Source of the DNA: Euclidia mi
Taxonomy: Eukaryota; Arthropoda; Insecta; Lepidoptera; Erebidae
Reading direction: 5' to 3'
Length of the DNA stretch: 64,000 bases
NCBI GenBank assembly: GCA_944739405.2
Contig: OX123184.2
Span: 1,287,501 to 1,351,500 of the forward strand
Numbering within the stretch: the first letter of the stretch is position 1; each line of letters starts with the position of its first letter. Below the pieces are notes generated by a model that worked only from the letters and a program-made list of their open reading frames with translations, was not told where the DNA came from and made no database searches. Shown one piece after another: positions 1 through 10,510 of the stretch. The position numbers were made by a program, and so were the translations under genes.

Positions 1-242
1 TAACCCTTTCTCTTGAACGCTTAGAGGTATGAAATTGAAATTCATACCAAATACTCAGGTATATAACACCGTTAGGCTGTAACAAAATCAAACTTCTATG
101 TCTACGCAATCAAAAGAAAGAGCAATATAATCATATTTTCAAACTCGCGACTACTCGCAATGGAATCAAAACTTACAGGGTACTTCCCGTGAACTCAAAA
201 TCTTGAAATTTGGTACGAAGCAACGTCTTATAGCCCAGATAA

Positions 243-340
243 AGGATGCGGAAGGCTGAGGACCGTGTGCTGTGGTGCGTGTTGGGAGAGGCCTATGTCC
301 AGCAGTGGACTGCGATAGGCTGATTGAGATTGAGATTTCA
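243..340 (+). mobile_element. RTE-type LINE, extreme 3' end fragment
   Basis: The + strand reads MRKAEDRVLWCVLGEAYVQQ followed by WTAIG and a stop. This is the C-terminal end of RTE-type endonuclease/reverse transcriptase ORFs common in Lepidoptera. It is followed by GGCTGATTGAGATTGAGAT, a degenerate simple-repeat tail. Only the last 25 codons or so are present, so it is a 5'-truncated dead copy. Confidence 0.6.
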
Positions 341-544
341 AATAATTACATAGTCTTCAAACCTTTTTGCTAATTATTCTGTACTTTATAAGTATTTTTG
401 TAACAGATTTCTAATAGTCACTAAAAACTTTGTAAATCAATAACTTTGATAAAAAATCTTACCATCATTCATCAGCAGACTTTTGCAAGGCTGCTGCAAG
501 GCTGGTATAGGTATTTAAGTTATCTTATAAAATAAGCGATATGT

Positions 545-757
545 GTTAATACTAGAGGACGCCAGCAGCTACGCCTGCATTTTTTTTTTAAATTTACCCG
601 TTTTTTAATTTCGGGAAATCCCTTCTTAGTGCACCCCTACGGTCCCCAAGGCACATACATGCCAAATTTCAGCTTCCTGCGCCCAATAGTTTGTGCTTTA
701 GCGTGTCTGTCAGTCAGTCAGTAACGCAAGGATTTTATATATTAAGATAAAATAAAG
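545..757 (-). repeat. Dispersed repeat fragment, shared with 40925-41050
   Basis: The reverse complement of about 625-660 contains CTTGGGG, then GCACTAAGAAG and a CCCGAAATT stretch. The same words occur in order at about 40,998-41,050 (CCTTGGGGTACACTAAGAAG). The two loci are therefore copies of one interspersed family. The CAGTCAGTCAGT words at 708-722 resemble the subterminal GACTGACT motifs of lepidopteran non-autonomous elements. The class is not determined. Confidence 0.4.
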
Positions 758-894
758 GATGACTGATTACAAACGACAAAGACCCCTTTTTCTTTAATTT
801 ATGCTCCTCCAGCTTTCCATACTGTAATGTTATGGATTTCATTTGGCAATAAAAATACCATAACTATGACTGCTTAACTTTTACTTATATACCT

Positions 895-953
895 ACAGGT
901 TTGTACGGAACCCTCGGTGCGCGAGTCCGACTCGCACTTGACCGGTTTTTTAT
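895..953 (+). repeat. Dispersed repeat end (TACGGAACCCTCGGTGCGCG type)
   Basis: Contains TACGGAACCCTCGGTGCGCG, then AGTCCGACTCGCACTTGACC and a GGTTTTTT end. The same block in reverse starts the repeat at 39352, and a third, diverged copy lies at about 56,850-56,885. It is the terminal block of a widespread lepidopteran interspersed repeat whose class I cannot assign. Confidence 0.5.
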
Positions 954-1599
954 TTTAATATAACGATATAATATGGCACTGGCCTTGACATCGACAAAAA
1001 AGTGCTTTGAGTTTTCATAGTTTGGATCAACGATATCGAAAATTCACTCAACACACGACACCAGTATCGCCAAATTGTAGTTTTACGAAAAACATCTCGC
1101 GAGGTCTCATGTTGAAACAGTTTCTCATTACAAAAGTAGCCTACAACTTATCGTACTTTGCTACTTTACCTGTCTCATTTTAGATATATTGACTGTGAGT
1201 TGGTGTAATTTGCAATAAGTTCAGTGACCTCATGTCAGTAACCTTCCAGTTAATTACAAAGCAGGTCGTACGTTTGTGTATCACTGTGTCAGTCCAGTAT
1301 CAATTGGCTCCCGCGTCCAACGTCTGTGACAAAGGTTCACGTACGCCTCACCTCGTCTCGCCTCATTCTGCCTCGACGTGACGCCATACATATTGGCCGT
1401 GCACATAAGTGACGCCGGTCACGTCGACGACGCGACTTTTCAGCGCAATAATAAATATAGTGTTATCACTTTAGCTATTTTTAGAAACGTCCTTTTTTTC
1501 GGTCAAGACTTTGCTTGATTTAATAACATCTCATACACACACAATAATATATATCTACGATTACATCTGCATCTCTTGGTGCCAAACCTGACTTATACT

Positions 1600-2025
1600 G
1601 GGTGTAAGGGACGGTGTACCGAAAACCGATACCAGTGATTCAGTACATGATACTGAGACCCTAGGCGGTCTAATATCCCGGAAAATTTTCATGAAATTTC
1701 CGTTTTTTTTCATATAATGTAATGAAACAGTAAACCTTGTCGACCTGCATTAATATTTTTGTAAAATTCTCAGATTTAAACATGTATATGGCGCGTTTAC
1801 TCTGACGCAACGTAGGCATAGTAAGCGCACCATGTACATCGTAATCACTGCCGCTGCCACCCGCCGCTGTAGAGCCGTAACAGCCGATAGTGCGTGCGAG
1901 TTTGCGTGTTCCTATTTACCTCACATTTTTTTGGCAAATTGTCTAATTCTTAGTTTTTTTCTGGAAAATTCGAACGCCAAGGGTCTCAGTATAGTGTACT
2001 AAATTTCTATCAGTTTTCGGTATAT
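1600..2025. mobile_element. MITE-like element with long imperfect terminal inverted repeats
   Basis: The left end has TACCGAAAACCGATA, then TTCAGTACATGATACTGAGA and CCCTAGG. The reverse complement of the right end has TACCGAAAACTGATA, then TTTAGTACACTATACTGAGA and CCCTTGG. The arms match over about 50 bp with small gaps. There is no coding capacity, so it is a non-autonomous DNA element. The outer left words GGGTGTAAGGGACGGTGTAC recur in a shorter form at 11388. No clear target duplication. Confidence 0.5.
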
Positions 2026-2730
2026 ATATGACTTGTATATTCTCAAGTCAAATTTTACTTTTGCCTATAATATTAAGATCCGCGAAACATCAGGTAAAAC
2101 ATAACATTCACATTTATTGTTCTCGACGAACTAAGCGTCTGAGGAAACGTTACTAATAATGTATAGTGAGACAAGATTGATGAATGAGCTCAACCACGGA
2201 GGTATTTTTGGTGGCGGGAACGAGAAATACCTGAAGAAGTTTTGTTGAATGAATAAAAATACTTTCTTCTGGCATTTTATTACACTTTATTGAACAAGAT
2301 CACTAAAAATATCTATTTATTGAAATTCAACACTTTATTTATTATTGTTATATGGCTGCCCAAAGTGTTAAATGTTGATTGTATCCTAAAGTGTTAAATG
2401 TTGATGGTATCCTGATTAAAACACTCACAATGAATTATGACATAACTTTAGGTTGTTGGCAACTACACTTACAAATATGTCAATAGAAAGGCGGCAGATT
2501 ATTGATTTTAAAGGCATAACACTCTGCAAACAGAAAAGAGATTTAATGATAATAAAGCTGGATTACCGCGAGTTTTATGAGTCGTTATTTCTTGACGTGA
2601 ACCGGCTAGATAACACTGGATAACATATACATTAGAACAAGTCTCAAAGAAAATGTTGAGGGACAAAAATATTTTTGTGCCTGAAAACTGTCGAACGATA
2701 TTATTCGACTATTATATTATATAGTAGGAT
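2026..2730. other. Gene-free stretch
   Basis: I see nothing beyond a local direct repeat of AAAGTGTTAAATGTTGATKG near 2359-2412. No coding frame, RNA gene or element boundary. Confidence 0.5.
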
Positions 2731-2990
2731 AGCCAAGCTGAAGTGGCAGTGGGCAGGGCACATAGCTCGAAGAACCGATGGCCGTTGGGGCAGAAAGCCA
2801 GTTCTGGAGTGGCGGCCACGTACCGGACGACGCAGCAGAGGTAGGCCCCCCCGCAAGGTGGACCGACGATCTCGTCAAGATCGCGGGAGGCGGTTGGATG
2901 CGGGCGGCTCAAGACCGGTCTGTGTGGAGAACCTTGGGGGAGGCCTATGTCCAGCAGTGGACGTCGTTTGGCTGATATGATGATATTATA
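2731..2990 (+). pseudogene. RTE-type LINE, C-terminal fragment of ORF
   Basis: The first frame reads AKLKWQWAGHIARRTDGRWG and on to a GRRSRGRPP motif. After a run of seven C residues near 2846-2852 the reading continues in another frame with RWTDDLVKIAGGGWMRAAQD and ends GEAYVQQWTSFG-stop. This is the conserved C-terminal tail of RTE-clade endonuclease/reverse transcriptases; the endonuclease and RT domains are missing (5' truncation on insertion). A one-base indel in the C run separates the two frames. The stop is followed by GGCTGATATGATGAT, the usual short simple-repeat 3' end. Confidence 0.75.
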
Positions 2991-2992
2991 TA

Positions 2993-3028
2993 GTATTGGC
3001 TCATCAGCATATGCTGATGAGCCAATAC
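2993..3028. repeat. Perfect 36-bp palindrome
   Basis: Two 18-bp arms, GTATTGGCTCATCAGCAT and its exact complement, abut with no loop. It lies directly after the 3' end of the RTE fragment. It can form a hairpin or cruciform. It looks like one of several snap-back duplications in this window. Confidence 0.8.
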
Positions 3029-3449
3029 CCGAAGATAAAAAGGACTTCATTAAGAAAAGAGCTTCACTATTTTAATATTCTTCGTACCTACTATAGGTAC
3101 TTTTCAGGTTAAGTGCCTGCGTTAGAGTAGAATCAATTGAATTGTACTGGATTATAATGCAAATAAATTTTATTTACTGAGAAGAAAGATGGAAATGTAT
3201 TGGCTCAAGGCTAATACTTAACAAAAGATGCCTTTGATTTAGGTAAGCTACTGATATTGAATTGCAAAACAGTTCAGTTCGTCACGTCAAAATGGATTAT
3301 AGACTAACTAACGGTTTAAAAATACGTTGATGTTAAATATACTTAGATAGGTTGACAGTGAAGAAATCTAATAGAAATTAATTACATATTAGATTATTAA
3401 CAGATTTAATCAGAAATGATTGGATGGTATAATAACATATTACACCCAA

Positions 3450-3979
3450 CAAAATAATTAAGCGGGTCTTAATCGCGAAAATTTAACTTATTTAACGTAT
3501 AAATATCTATTTGTTTCCGACGACTGACTGACTATAGCTGAGCATTGAGACTGGACCAAACCACCGGATAGAACTGCATCGACCACAAGTCTTATTCACC
3601 GATCGTCATTATAACTCCAGGGTAGTACATGAAGCGGTAGAAATCAAGAAATATAACAATTTCAACCGGGAGGATGGATATAGATTATCGGCTACTTGGA
3701 ATCCAGTCATCAGCAAATGTAAATACCGCCGCATTGATAAATCTCAACAGTGTGTAGACGTCATTAGTGTAGTGTGTCGGAGTGCCGACATGGCGAACTT
3801 AAATAAAGACCAAGTGAGGGTAGGTGCCGAAACCCGTACTTCCACAAGACGGCGCTGAGCTCTGATCAGTCTCTCCGCGACCACACTCGGTGCAAGAAGA
3901 TCGAAACGTCGGAAACAAATAGGTATTTATACATTAAATAAGTTAAGTTTACGCAATTAAGTCTCGCTAAATTATTTTG
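3450..3979 (+). mobile_element. Penelope-like foldback relic
   Basis: Inverted arms at 3450-3522 and 3907-3979 match over about 70 bp; both contain CTATTTGTTTCCGACG in one orientation, at 3507-3522 and as the complement at 3907-3922. The interior (3538-3858) encodes a protein piece of Penelope-like type. Penelope-like retroelements often carry repeated or inverted flanks, so the arms and the coding piece probably belong to the same insertion. The AAGATCGAAACGTCGG phrase at 3896-3911 is typical of the ends of such elements. Confidence 0.5.
3538..3858 (+). pseudogene. Penelope-like retroelement, C-terminal (GIY-YIG end) fragment
   Basis: An open stretch of about 106 codons starts after a stop and has no initiation codon of its own. 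It reads GPNHRIELHRPQVLF, then HEAVEIKKYNNFNREDGYRL followed by SATWNPVI, and ends TSTRRR-stop. The pattern (E-A-x-E-I then NFNRxDG then L-S-x-TW-x-P) is the conserved segment after the GIY-YIG endonuclease of Penelope-like elements. The catalytic GIY-YIG residues and the RT are absent. The family call is from motif memory, not a search. Confidence 0.55.
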
Positions 3980-4030
3980 TATGATGTATACAAATCGCGA
4001 AAGTTTAAAATCGTTTATATTACACCCTAC

Positions 4031-4618
4031 TCCAGGTACGGTTACCTAGAACTAGAAACAGCTTAAATTACAAAAGGAAAACATACTAAAGGATTACAAC
4101 TTAAACTATATATATAACTGTAGAGGTGACGCAACTGACGCCATCTATCGTACAACGACGAACCAAACCAACTATTATGACATCTAACGTACACGACAGA
4201 AATATATCCGGCATCACGCAACAAAAATATTATAGGTTGATAATTAAATAGCCATGGCATACGTCATAGACTCACCATCAAGCATTACTCGTTGGTACTT
4301 CTGACACCAGAGTGTTGTCAGCCTTGAGTGAACATTATCGGTATAAGACATTTATAGCCGTGACGTCGTTCAACTTAAGTGGACTCTCGTCATCAAGGAC
4401 GAGTGCTCGTGGAATACTTGTTGACACTACGTCGTGGAATACTAGTATATCTGCAGTATCACCATAAACAACAACAAAAATATTGATTAAACTATATTTT
4501 TTTATTAAAAACTTGAAAGTTTGTAAGGATGGATACCCATCCACTCACTCCTTATCCACTCGGATTGATGATTGTTACTCTTACATACAAAAACTGCTTA
4601 ACGAATTTTGATTAAAAT
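4031..4618. other. Gene-free stretch
   Basis: AT-rich, with no protein-like frame and no repeat that I can link to other loci in the window. Confidence 0.5.
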
Positions 4619-4632
4619 ACATCAAAAGGGCT

Positions 4633-4878
4633 GTCTCCGTGGTCCAGTGGATAGCGTATGCGACTGATGATCGAAGGTCCCGGGTTCGATTCCCGGGTCA
4701 TGCAAAAGTGTTACTGGGTTTTTCCGAATTCTCAGTAGCTGCACGGAGTCTGGTGATGTGCGCGGTAACGGCAATAGGATCGACCCCTATTACGTGGGAC
4801 CAAAAAATTCATGGCGAAATGTGGGTGTAATATTACACCTCTGCCTATCCCTTCGGGGATTTCAGGCGTGAGTCTATA
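4633..4878 (+). mobile_element. SINE family A, full-length, with 14-bp target duplication
   Basis: The tRNA-like head contains an A box (TGGTCCAGTGG) and a B box (GGGTTCGATTCCC). The body follows (GTTACTGGGTTTTTCCGAAT and TACGTGGGACCAAAAAATTC), then the tail CTCTGCCTATCCCTTCGGGG with GGCGTGAGTCTATAA. The copy is flanked by the exact 14-bp repeat ACATCAAAAGGGCT (4619-4632 and 4879-4892), as expected for LINE-driven target-primed insertion. Transcription would be by RNA polymerase III from the internal boxes. It is not a functional tRNA gene: the acceptor and D-arm pairing is degenerate. Confidence 0.9.
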
Positions 4879-4892
4879 ACATCAAAAGGGCT

Positions 4893-5478
4893 ACCTTTTG
4901 TCCCCTGATTACCGACTTACGCCAGTAATAAACTGAAATACAACTGACTACTGAAATACAACTTTACTATTATATTATATTCAATTTCACTGCTGTCATA
5001 CAATTTTGAACATTATCCTTTTTTCGAAATAAGGCAATTTAAGCAAATACAACTTCTCTAGCCACCGATTACATCATAATCAGATACGCAGTTAGCTAAT
5101 GGCAATTAAATATCTGAGCTTTTTGCTAATGGTCTGTTCGAATATCATAGAGCATCATATTATTGACAGAAGGAGTCAATGGTTTAATTTTATCTCGTGA
5201 CCTTTATATCGCATCGTTATATAGACATTGTTATCTATCACGCGCTGACATTTAAAGGTGACGGAATCGATCATCAACTCGATAACGCAATAATTTGCTG
5301 TAAATAAATTAGCACAAGTAATCACTTCGTAGTTCGTCACAAGTTTTAATGCAATATTGGAGTTTGTTTACGTTTGCGAGACTAATTATTGTTATAGTAG
5401 AGCTACGGCAAGTATGTGCGAATCCCGTGACGCATCGAGACGAGACATTATTGAGGAAGGTTAACTTCATCAGCCTAT
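4893..5478. other. Gene-free stretch
   Basis: AT-rich sequence with no supported feature. Confidence 0.5.
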
Positions 5479-5796
5479 ATCATCAACATCAGCCCTGTAT
5501 ATAAACTTTCCCACTGCTGGGCACGGGCCTCTTCTCACTATGAGAAGGGTAAGGCCATATAGTCCACCACGCTGGCCAAGTGCGGGTTGGCAGACTTCAC
5601 ATGTCTTTCGAGAAAATTATCGAGGACTCTTAGACATAAGGTTTCCTCACGATGTTTTCCTTCATCGTTTAGTAAGCGATCATTAACAATTTAACACGCA
5701 CTTAACATCGAAAAGTTATTGGTGCGTGCCGTGGATTCGAATCCGGACCCTCTGCGTAGCAGTCTGTCGGTCTCTCCACTCGGCTATAGCTGCGAT
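5479..5796 (-). mobile_element. SINE family B, near full-length
   Basis: On - the element begins with a tRNA-like head (AGCCGAGTGGAGAGACCGAC, then B box GGATTCGAATCC). The body holds GTGAGGAAACCTTATG and GCCAACCCGCACTTGGCCAG, and the end reads GCCCGTGCCCAGCAGTGGGA before a GATGATGATAT-type tail. The other near-complete copies are at 52055 and 58841. The tail resembles the 3' end of the RTE LINEs in this window (CCTATGTCCAGCAGTGGAC). Confidence 0.85.
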
Positions 5797-5984
5797 ATAC
5801 AAGAGAGAAATACATGTAAATCATGTTCATCTCGAATGTCATCTGAGTCTTTTTTATTTTCAAAATTTGTGTGTCATGCAAAATATTGTGTCGTGTGGTC
5901 AAGCCCATAAAACTCAATGCAGTTCTAAGCGGCGAGCGAGCGCTGAAACCAGTACGCTATAGGCTCGGTCACTTTACCTGATCA

Positions 5985-6245
5985 GAGGATCCTCCCGCTA
6001 GTGAGAGGAGCAGCCACACATAGGGTAGTAGAGCCTTGCTTATTTCAGCATGAATGGGCCGGCTCGACCGGGGAAGTACTACCCTCTCACAGAAAATCAA
6101 CGTAAAGTAACATTACCTAAACTGTTGCGTTTCGTTCGGTGAGTGAGAGTGCCGGAGGCCCTATCCTCTATTCCTTCTCCCTTATCGCGCTCCTCCTCCT
6201 ATACCGTTTCCCAACCCAAAGGGGCGGCACTTGTGACAAGGCAAA
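5985..6245 (-). repeat. Dispersed repeat family D
   Basis: The reverse complement matches 15690-16012 along its length: GGGATAGG, GAGCCGGCCCATTCATRCTG and CCCCGGTCGAGCC blocks occur in the same order. Both carry the accompanying CTCACCGAACGAAACG word. No coding frame. The class is undetermined; no clear TIR or target duplication was found. Confidence 0.6.
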
Positions 6246-8304
6246 ATGTAATCTACAGATAATTGTACCCCGCAAGGTATTTCAATCGTTGCCATAAAAA
6301 AAAAAATGGTTTTGACTTCGGCGCATAAAAAATTACTTCATAGCGATTCTTACAAAAACCGCTCACATGGTAATTCAAACTTAAACAAAAAAGCATTTTC
6401 GGCTACAGCTCAGTCAGCTAAATTCAAATTCCAAATATACATAGCGCCACTTATAAAAATACCTGTGGGCTTACAAAACAAAAAACTGCGTAAAAATATT
6501 TACTCACTGAGTTCGCAAAACCGTTTCTCTAAAGAGTTTTAAAAATAGCGAAGAAACCGTAAACGTAACGGTTACGGTCGAAAGCCGAGGCCTCGAGCCG
6601 AGTCAAGGGCGACCTAACCGAATAAAAAGACACCTCGAATAATTGGAAAATGGCTCGAAAGAAAATGTGGCCGAAAATTCTCGATTTTGTACCCAAACAT
6701 GTAACAAGAATTTGAGCTCGCGCGTAAGTAATCTTCTGGCACATAAATCTGAATGTTTTACGGATCTTGAGCGATTTTCGTGGTGATTTTGATATGAAAA
6801 AACAATGTGCGTCAGCTTTCTGGTGCCCAATTCTCCTAAATATAAAGTTTCGATATGATGTCAGTATCATACTTACCTACGTCACAAAAAGCGTATTCTT
6901 CTAAATTATCTGATAATTGAACGAAGTTGTAACGAGATCGTAAATTGAAACAAGTGTCAAAATATGTGTCAACGCATAACTGTTTATTTCAAATTATACG
7001 ATAATGACATTAGGTTATCAGAATACCGCTTCTGAGTCCATTCAAAATATAATATCAATATTATATAAAAATAGGAGAATGGGCCCCCAGATGGCTCGTA
7101 AATAATTCCAAGGAGCTACTGAGCGATCAAAGATGATCATGTACCATATCTAATTAATAATTCTGGTTTATTGTTGCGGTGGAATATGCTCAGATTTAGA
7201 TCGTTTAGCTAGAGCAATAATCATATATTGTAAGGGAGGTACTCAGTAGCAGCGCAGTTTGGTTTCAGGCAATAATGACTGCTCATATTTCGCTGATTTA
7301 CTTCGTACTTACTCAAGTGAACTCGTGAATAATATGTGTTACGCTAGAACGTATTCCTGTGAGCCTTTGTTACGTTGCTCATGTTCCACTGTATTATCGT
7401 ACATAACAGTATTTACTTAGTTAACGGGTGCTCTGAATAGCTCCATTGATACGTAGATTGATAATAACTGCAGCTGGATGAGGTCGGACTGTAGAATGGG
7501 AGCACATCCGCGAGAGTCCGGCGATGACCAGCATCTGACACGTGACTGACGCAAATTCAACCAAATCTTATTACAAGAGGTGTATGACATTTTAGCGCAT
7601 AAAACTATGCAATTTTTAGATACGTATTATATTTTTAGTATCTTCTTAGTTTTACGCGAATGTTACACATTGAAATCGTGGTCATGGCAGACGGTCTGTG
7701 GCTTTTACATCTGAGCGCTACCGTGCTTAGGAACGTTAAGCTGTCGGTCCCGCTTCTTGTCTAAGGATAAGGATCGTTAGGCCATCTCGGAGGCCTACGG
7801 GCCTGGGCGGTCTGAAAACTCCGACATCAGAGTTGGCCACATATTCACGCGAAAAACAAAGAGTCGGTTTAAATGTAATTTAACCAAAGCCATTATGTCG
7901 CGATAGATTTCGTAAACCGTAGTTTGATTTCAATACGTATATTTACTTTAAATAATAGAATGGTCTGAAAGAACTACGGCTCGCTTGACGTCACGTGGTC
8001 ATTCGCAGTCCTTGTGCAGTGCGGTAGATCTGCTAAATTCGTTTAGGCTAAAACATAACGTGTCAATATTCCGCATATGAACTCATTTAAGCTCCTTTAT
8101 GTAGTGACATTCTCGATAACACGCTGTTTATAATACTGACGAGATGGACTGCATAAATGAGCTACATTTATGTAGAAACTTATAAAGAAAGAAAGCAGAA
8201 AGAAAGAAAAACTATTTATTTGCCACAGACACAGATGCAATATTAGTTGAACCGCCATGTCAATGTGCCCTGCCACCCTGACCGTCCATTTTGCGTTAAA
8301 CATG
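6246..8304. other. Gene-free stretch
   Basis: Two kilobases without a supported gene. Short open frames here show no domain-like composition. No element ends recognised. Confidence 0.5.
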
Positions 8305-8307
8305 TTA

Positions 8308-8542
8308 AGGCCTTGCCACACGGCACAATTTTACGTCCAACTTGACTAAATCACTTGATGAAATCGTGACGTGTAGACGCCAGTCGTCCAACTCAAGTTC
8401 ATCGGGTGGGCGGTACCACCAAATTTTAACCAATCGGGTGGACGGAATGCAAATCAGTGATTTGATTGTGTCGTGTAGACGGGCAAAGCCAATTCGATTG
8501 AAAATTTGATCAGTGGTAAAATTGTATCGTGTGGCAAGGCCT
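8308..8542. mobile_element. MITE with TTA target duplication (PIF/Harbinger-like)
   Basis: The left end reads AGGCCTTGCCACACGGCACA then ATTTTAC. The reverse complement of the right end reads AGGCCTTGCCACACGATACA then ATTTTAC. The 235-bp element sits between TTA trinucleotides (8305-8307 and 8543-8545). A 3-bp TTA duplication with G-rich TIRs is characteristic of PIF/Harbinger elements, so that superfamily is inferred. No transposase. Internal near-repeats of CGTGTAGACG are present. Confidence 0.75.
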
Positions 8543-9049
8543 TTAGCGACGGCCCAAGTGAATGCCTCGGCATACAGCGAGAGCGAACGCATTGAAATGT
8601 GTACCGCTACAAATAGTCTGTCAATGCTCCATATAGTGTTTTTGTGTTTTTATTGGACAAATTGAATAATGTCCCAGGACACTGGGCTGTATTTTCAAAA
8701 TGCCATATAGATTTCGTTTTGTAGGAATCAGACTATTGGGTACAATGCATATTTAAGTGTTGTTTTTAGTTAATATGTCATCAAGTCCAGGTAATTAATA
8801 GACAGCTTTGTCATATTTTTAAGTTAAGTTTTATTTTTGATGAACATCAAATATTTTTACCATATGTTTTAGTAAAATAATCTATTCATATTATAAAATG
8901 AAGTCTCAGGATTCGATATACCTACTCAACATTTTTCATTTTTCTGCGGCTTTTACTAATACAATCGGTTAAGTCTAGCTTTATATTTATCTGAAATCAT
9001 ACTCGTTGTCGCATTGTTACATGTTTGAACTTATTAACAGGTAATATGT

Positions 9050-9548
9050 CATAGAGGGGTATTAGTGCCTACCCTTATGTACGGTAGTGAAAGTTGGGTG
9101 GCAGAAGAGATTTGAAAGTAGAATAAATACTATAGAAATGAGAGCACAGAGAAGTATGTGTGGTGTGTCTATGACCGACAGAGTAAAGAATTGTGTGATA
9201 AGAGAGTGTTGTGGGGTAAAAGAAGATGTAGTAACAAGCATTGAGAATTATATTTGAAAAGATGGTTTGGGCACTTGGAGAGGATGGATGACGATAGACT
9301 GCCAATGAAGATATATAAGGCAAGTGTGAATGGGACAGGACAAAGAGGAAGACCTAGGCGGACGTTATCTGACCAGATTGGAGACATCCTGAAAAAAGGC
9401 CAGGTCAGAAGTACCCTTTACAGAAGAGCATGCATGAGAAACTTGATGGGAGTGAGTGAAGCAAGAGAGGTATGTCAGGATCGTTGCAAATGGCGTTCCG
9501 TAGTCTCTGCCTACCCCTCCGGGAAACAGGCGTGAGTCTATGTATGTA
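9050..9548 (+). pseudogene. LINE ORF C-terminal remnant (EVCQDR type)
   Basis: Degenerate reading from VPTLMYGSESWV near 9068 with several stops and shifts, then an open section FGHLERMDDDRLPMKIY, GRPRRTLSDQIGDILKKGQV and SEAREVCQDRCKWRSVVSAY, ending PSGKQA-stop. This is the end of an RTE-like LINE ORF family common in Lepidoptera. RT and endonuclease domains are missing. The coding end CTCTGCCTACCCCTCCGGGA followed by GGCGTGAGTCTATGTATGTA doubles as the 3' terminus. It matches the tail of SINE family A, so this LINE is the probable source of the machinery for that SINE. Confidence 0.75.
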
Positions 9549-10335
9549 TGTAATATGGCATAAACGGCGCGTGTTAATATTGCTCTAGTTGTATACCTAA
9601 CTGTTTGTTCAAGCTTTTATATTATTCCTGTTAATATTTGCTCTTGTCCGATCATATAATTGTCACAAACTATTTGTCAACACACCTATTTTTGCCAGTG
9701 AAACTTCTTTGTACACAATTTTGTTATATAAACGCATCTTATCAAATTCAATATAGTTTGTTTCTGTATCGTTAACCAATATGAGCTCTTTGAAAATATT
9801 TGTGATTTTCAATGAGATCATACTTCACTGTATGTATAGGTACCTGTTATGTTAGAAATGTTTTCAAGGACAAATAGTTGGCGATTTTCATCATTTTTGA
9901 GTCTTAATCCTTAAAAAACATTAACAAATAGATCTGACTCGTCAACTGTTACTTTGTCCTTATTTGTGTAAATGTTCCTTAACAACAACAATAATTAAAC
10001 AAAAATCAATTAAGCTTTGTTACAAAAGTAATTAGGGACGCAAAACGAAATTCATTATTCAAGAAATTTGTCTACATATTTAAAGAGTTAACGAAACGTC
10101 TCAGAGATTACGTTTCGATTTGAAAAGTTTGTTCACCTAATACTTTGCGGGGGAGAAAGTAGCCAATGATTTTTGTTTTAATTAAATCTTTGTTTATATA
10201 ATAATGTTTAACAAAAGTGTTAGTAGAACCACTCAACCGTGCTTAATAACAAAATAAGTTAAAGCTTTGAAATCAGGTGTTTTTATAGTATAAAGATATT
10301 TACGCCTGTTTTAATAGTACCGATTTTATATACCA
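9549..10335. other. Gene-free stretch
   Basis: AT-rich, intron-like. Nothing supported. Confidence 0.5.
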
Positions 10336-10510
10336 CTAGTTGTTTCCCGCGGTTTCACCCGCGTCTTGAGGGAACTATTTCGCATACCCGGTTAATTTAT
10401 AGCCTAAGTTACTCCTTGGTACATCAGCTATCCGCCAGTGAACGTCCCGTCAAAATCGGTCCAGCCGTTCCAGAGATTAGCGAAAACAAACAGACAGACA
10501 AAAATTAAAA
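10336..10510 (-). mobile_element. Helitron, non-autonomous, 3' terminal part
   Basis: Read on -, the element ends CTAG followed by T. A short hairpin CGCGG-GTGAAA-CCGCG lies about 10 nt before CTAG. A 3' hairpin close to a CTRR end and insertion before T are Helitron hallmarks. Upstream it carries TCTGTCTGTTTGTTTTCGCT and CCGATTTTGACGGG, common in lepidopteran Helitron relatives. The 5' TC end is not identified. Confidence 0.65.

Larger units (their letters stand above)
346..1599. other. Gene-free stretch with two repeat fragments
   Basis: AT-rich sequence without a coding frame that I can support. It holds the two repeat fragments listed at 545-757 and 895-953. A C-rich patch near 1340-1440 shows no splice sites or protein-like frame. 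Confidence 0.5.

Noticed and set aside
1340..1440. Possible host exon in the C-rich CGCCTCACCTCGTCTCGCC patch
   Set aside because: No acceptor/donor pair and no stop-free phase compatible with the other candidate exons.
4633..4720. tRNA gene in the head of SINE family A (and heads at 13747, 52055, 58841)
   Set aside because: A and B boxes are present, but the cloverleaf pairing is poor and a constant SINE body follows in every copy. These are SINE heads.
6306..6870. Frames of 75-113 codons on both strands
   Set aside because: Overlapping antisense frames, no motif and no splice or start context. Treated as chance.
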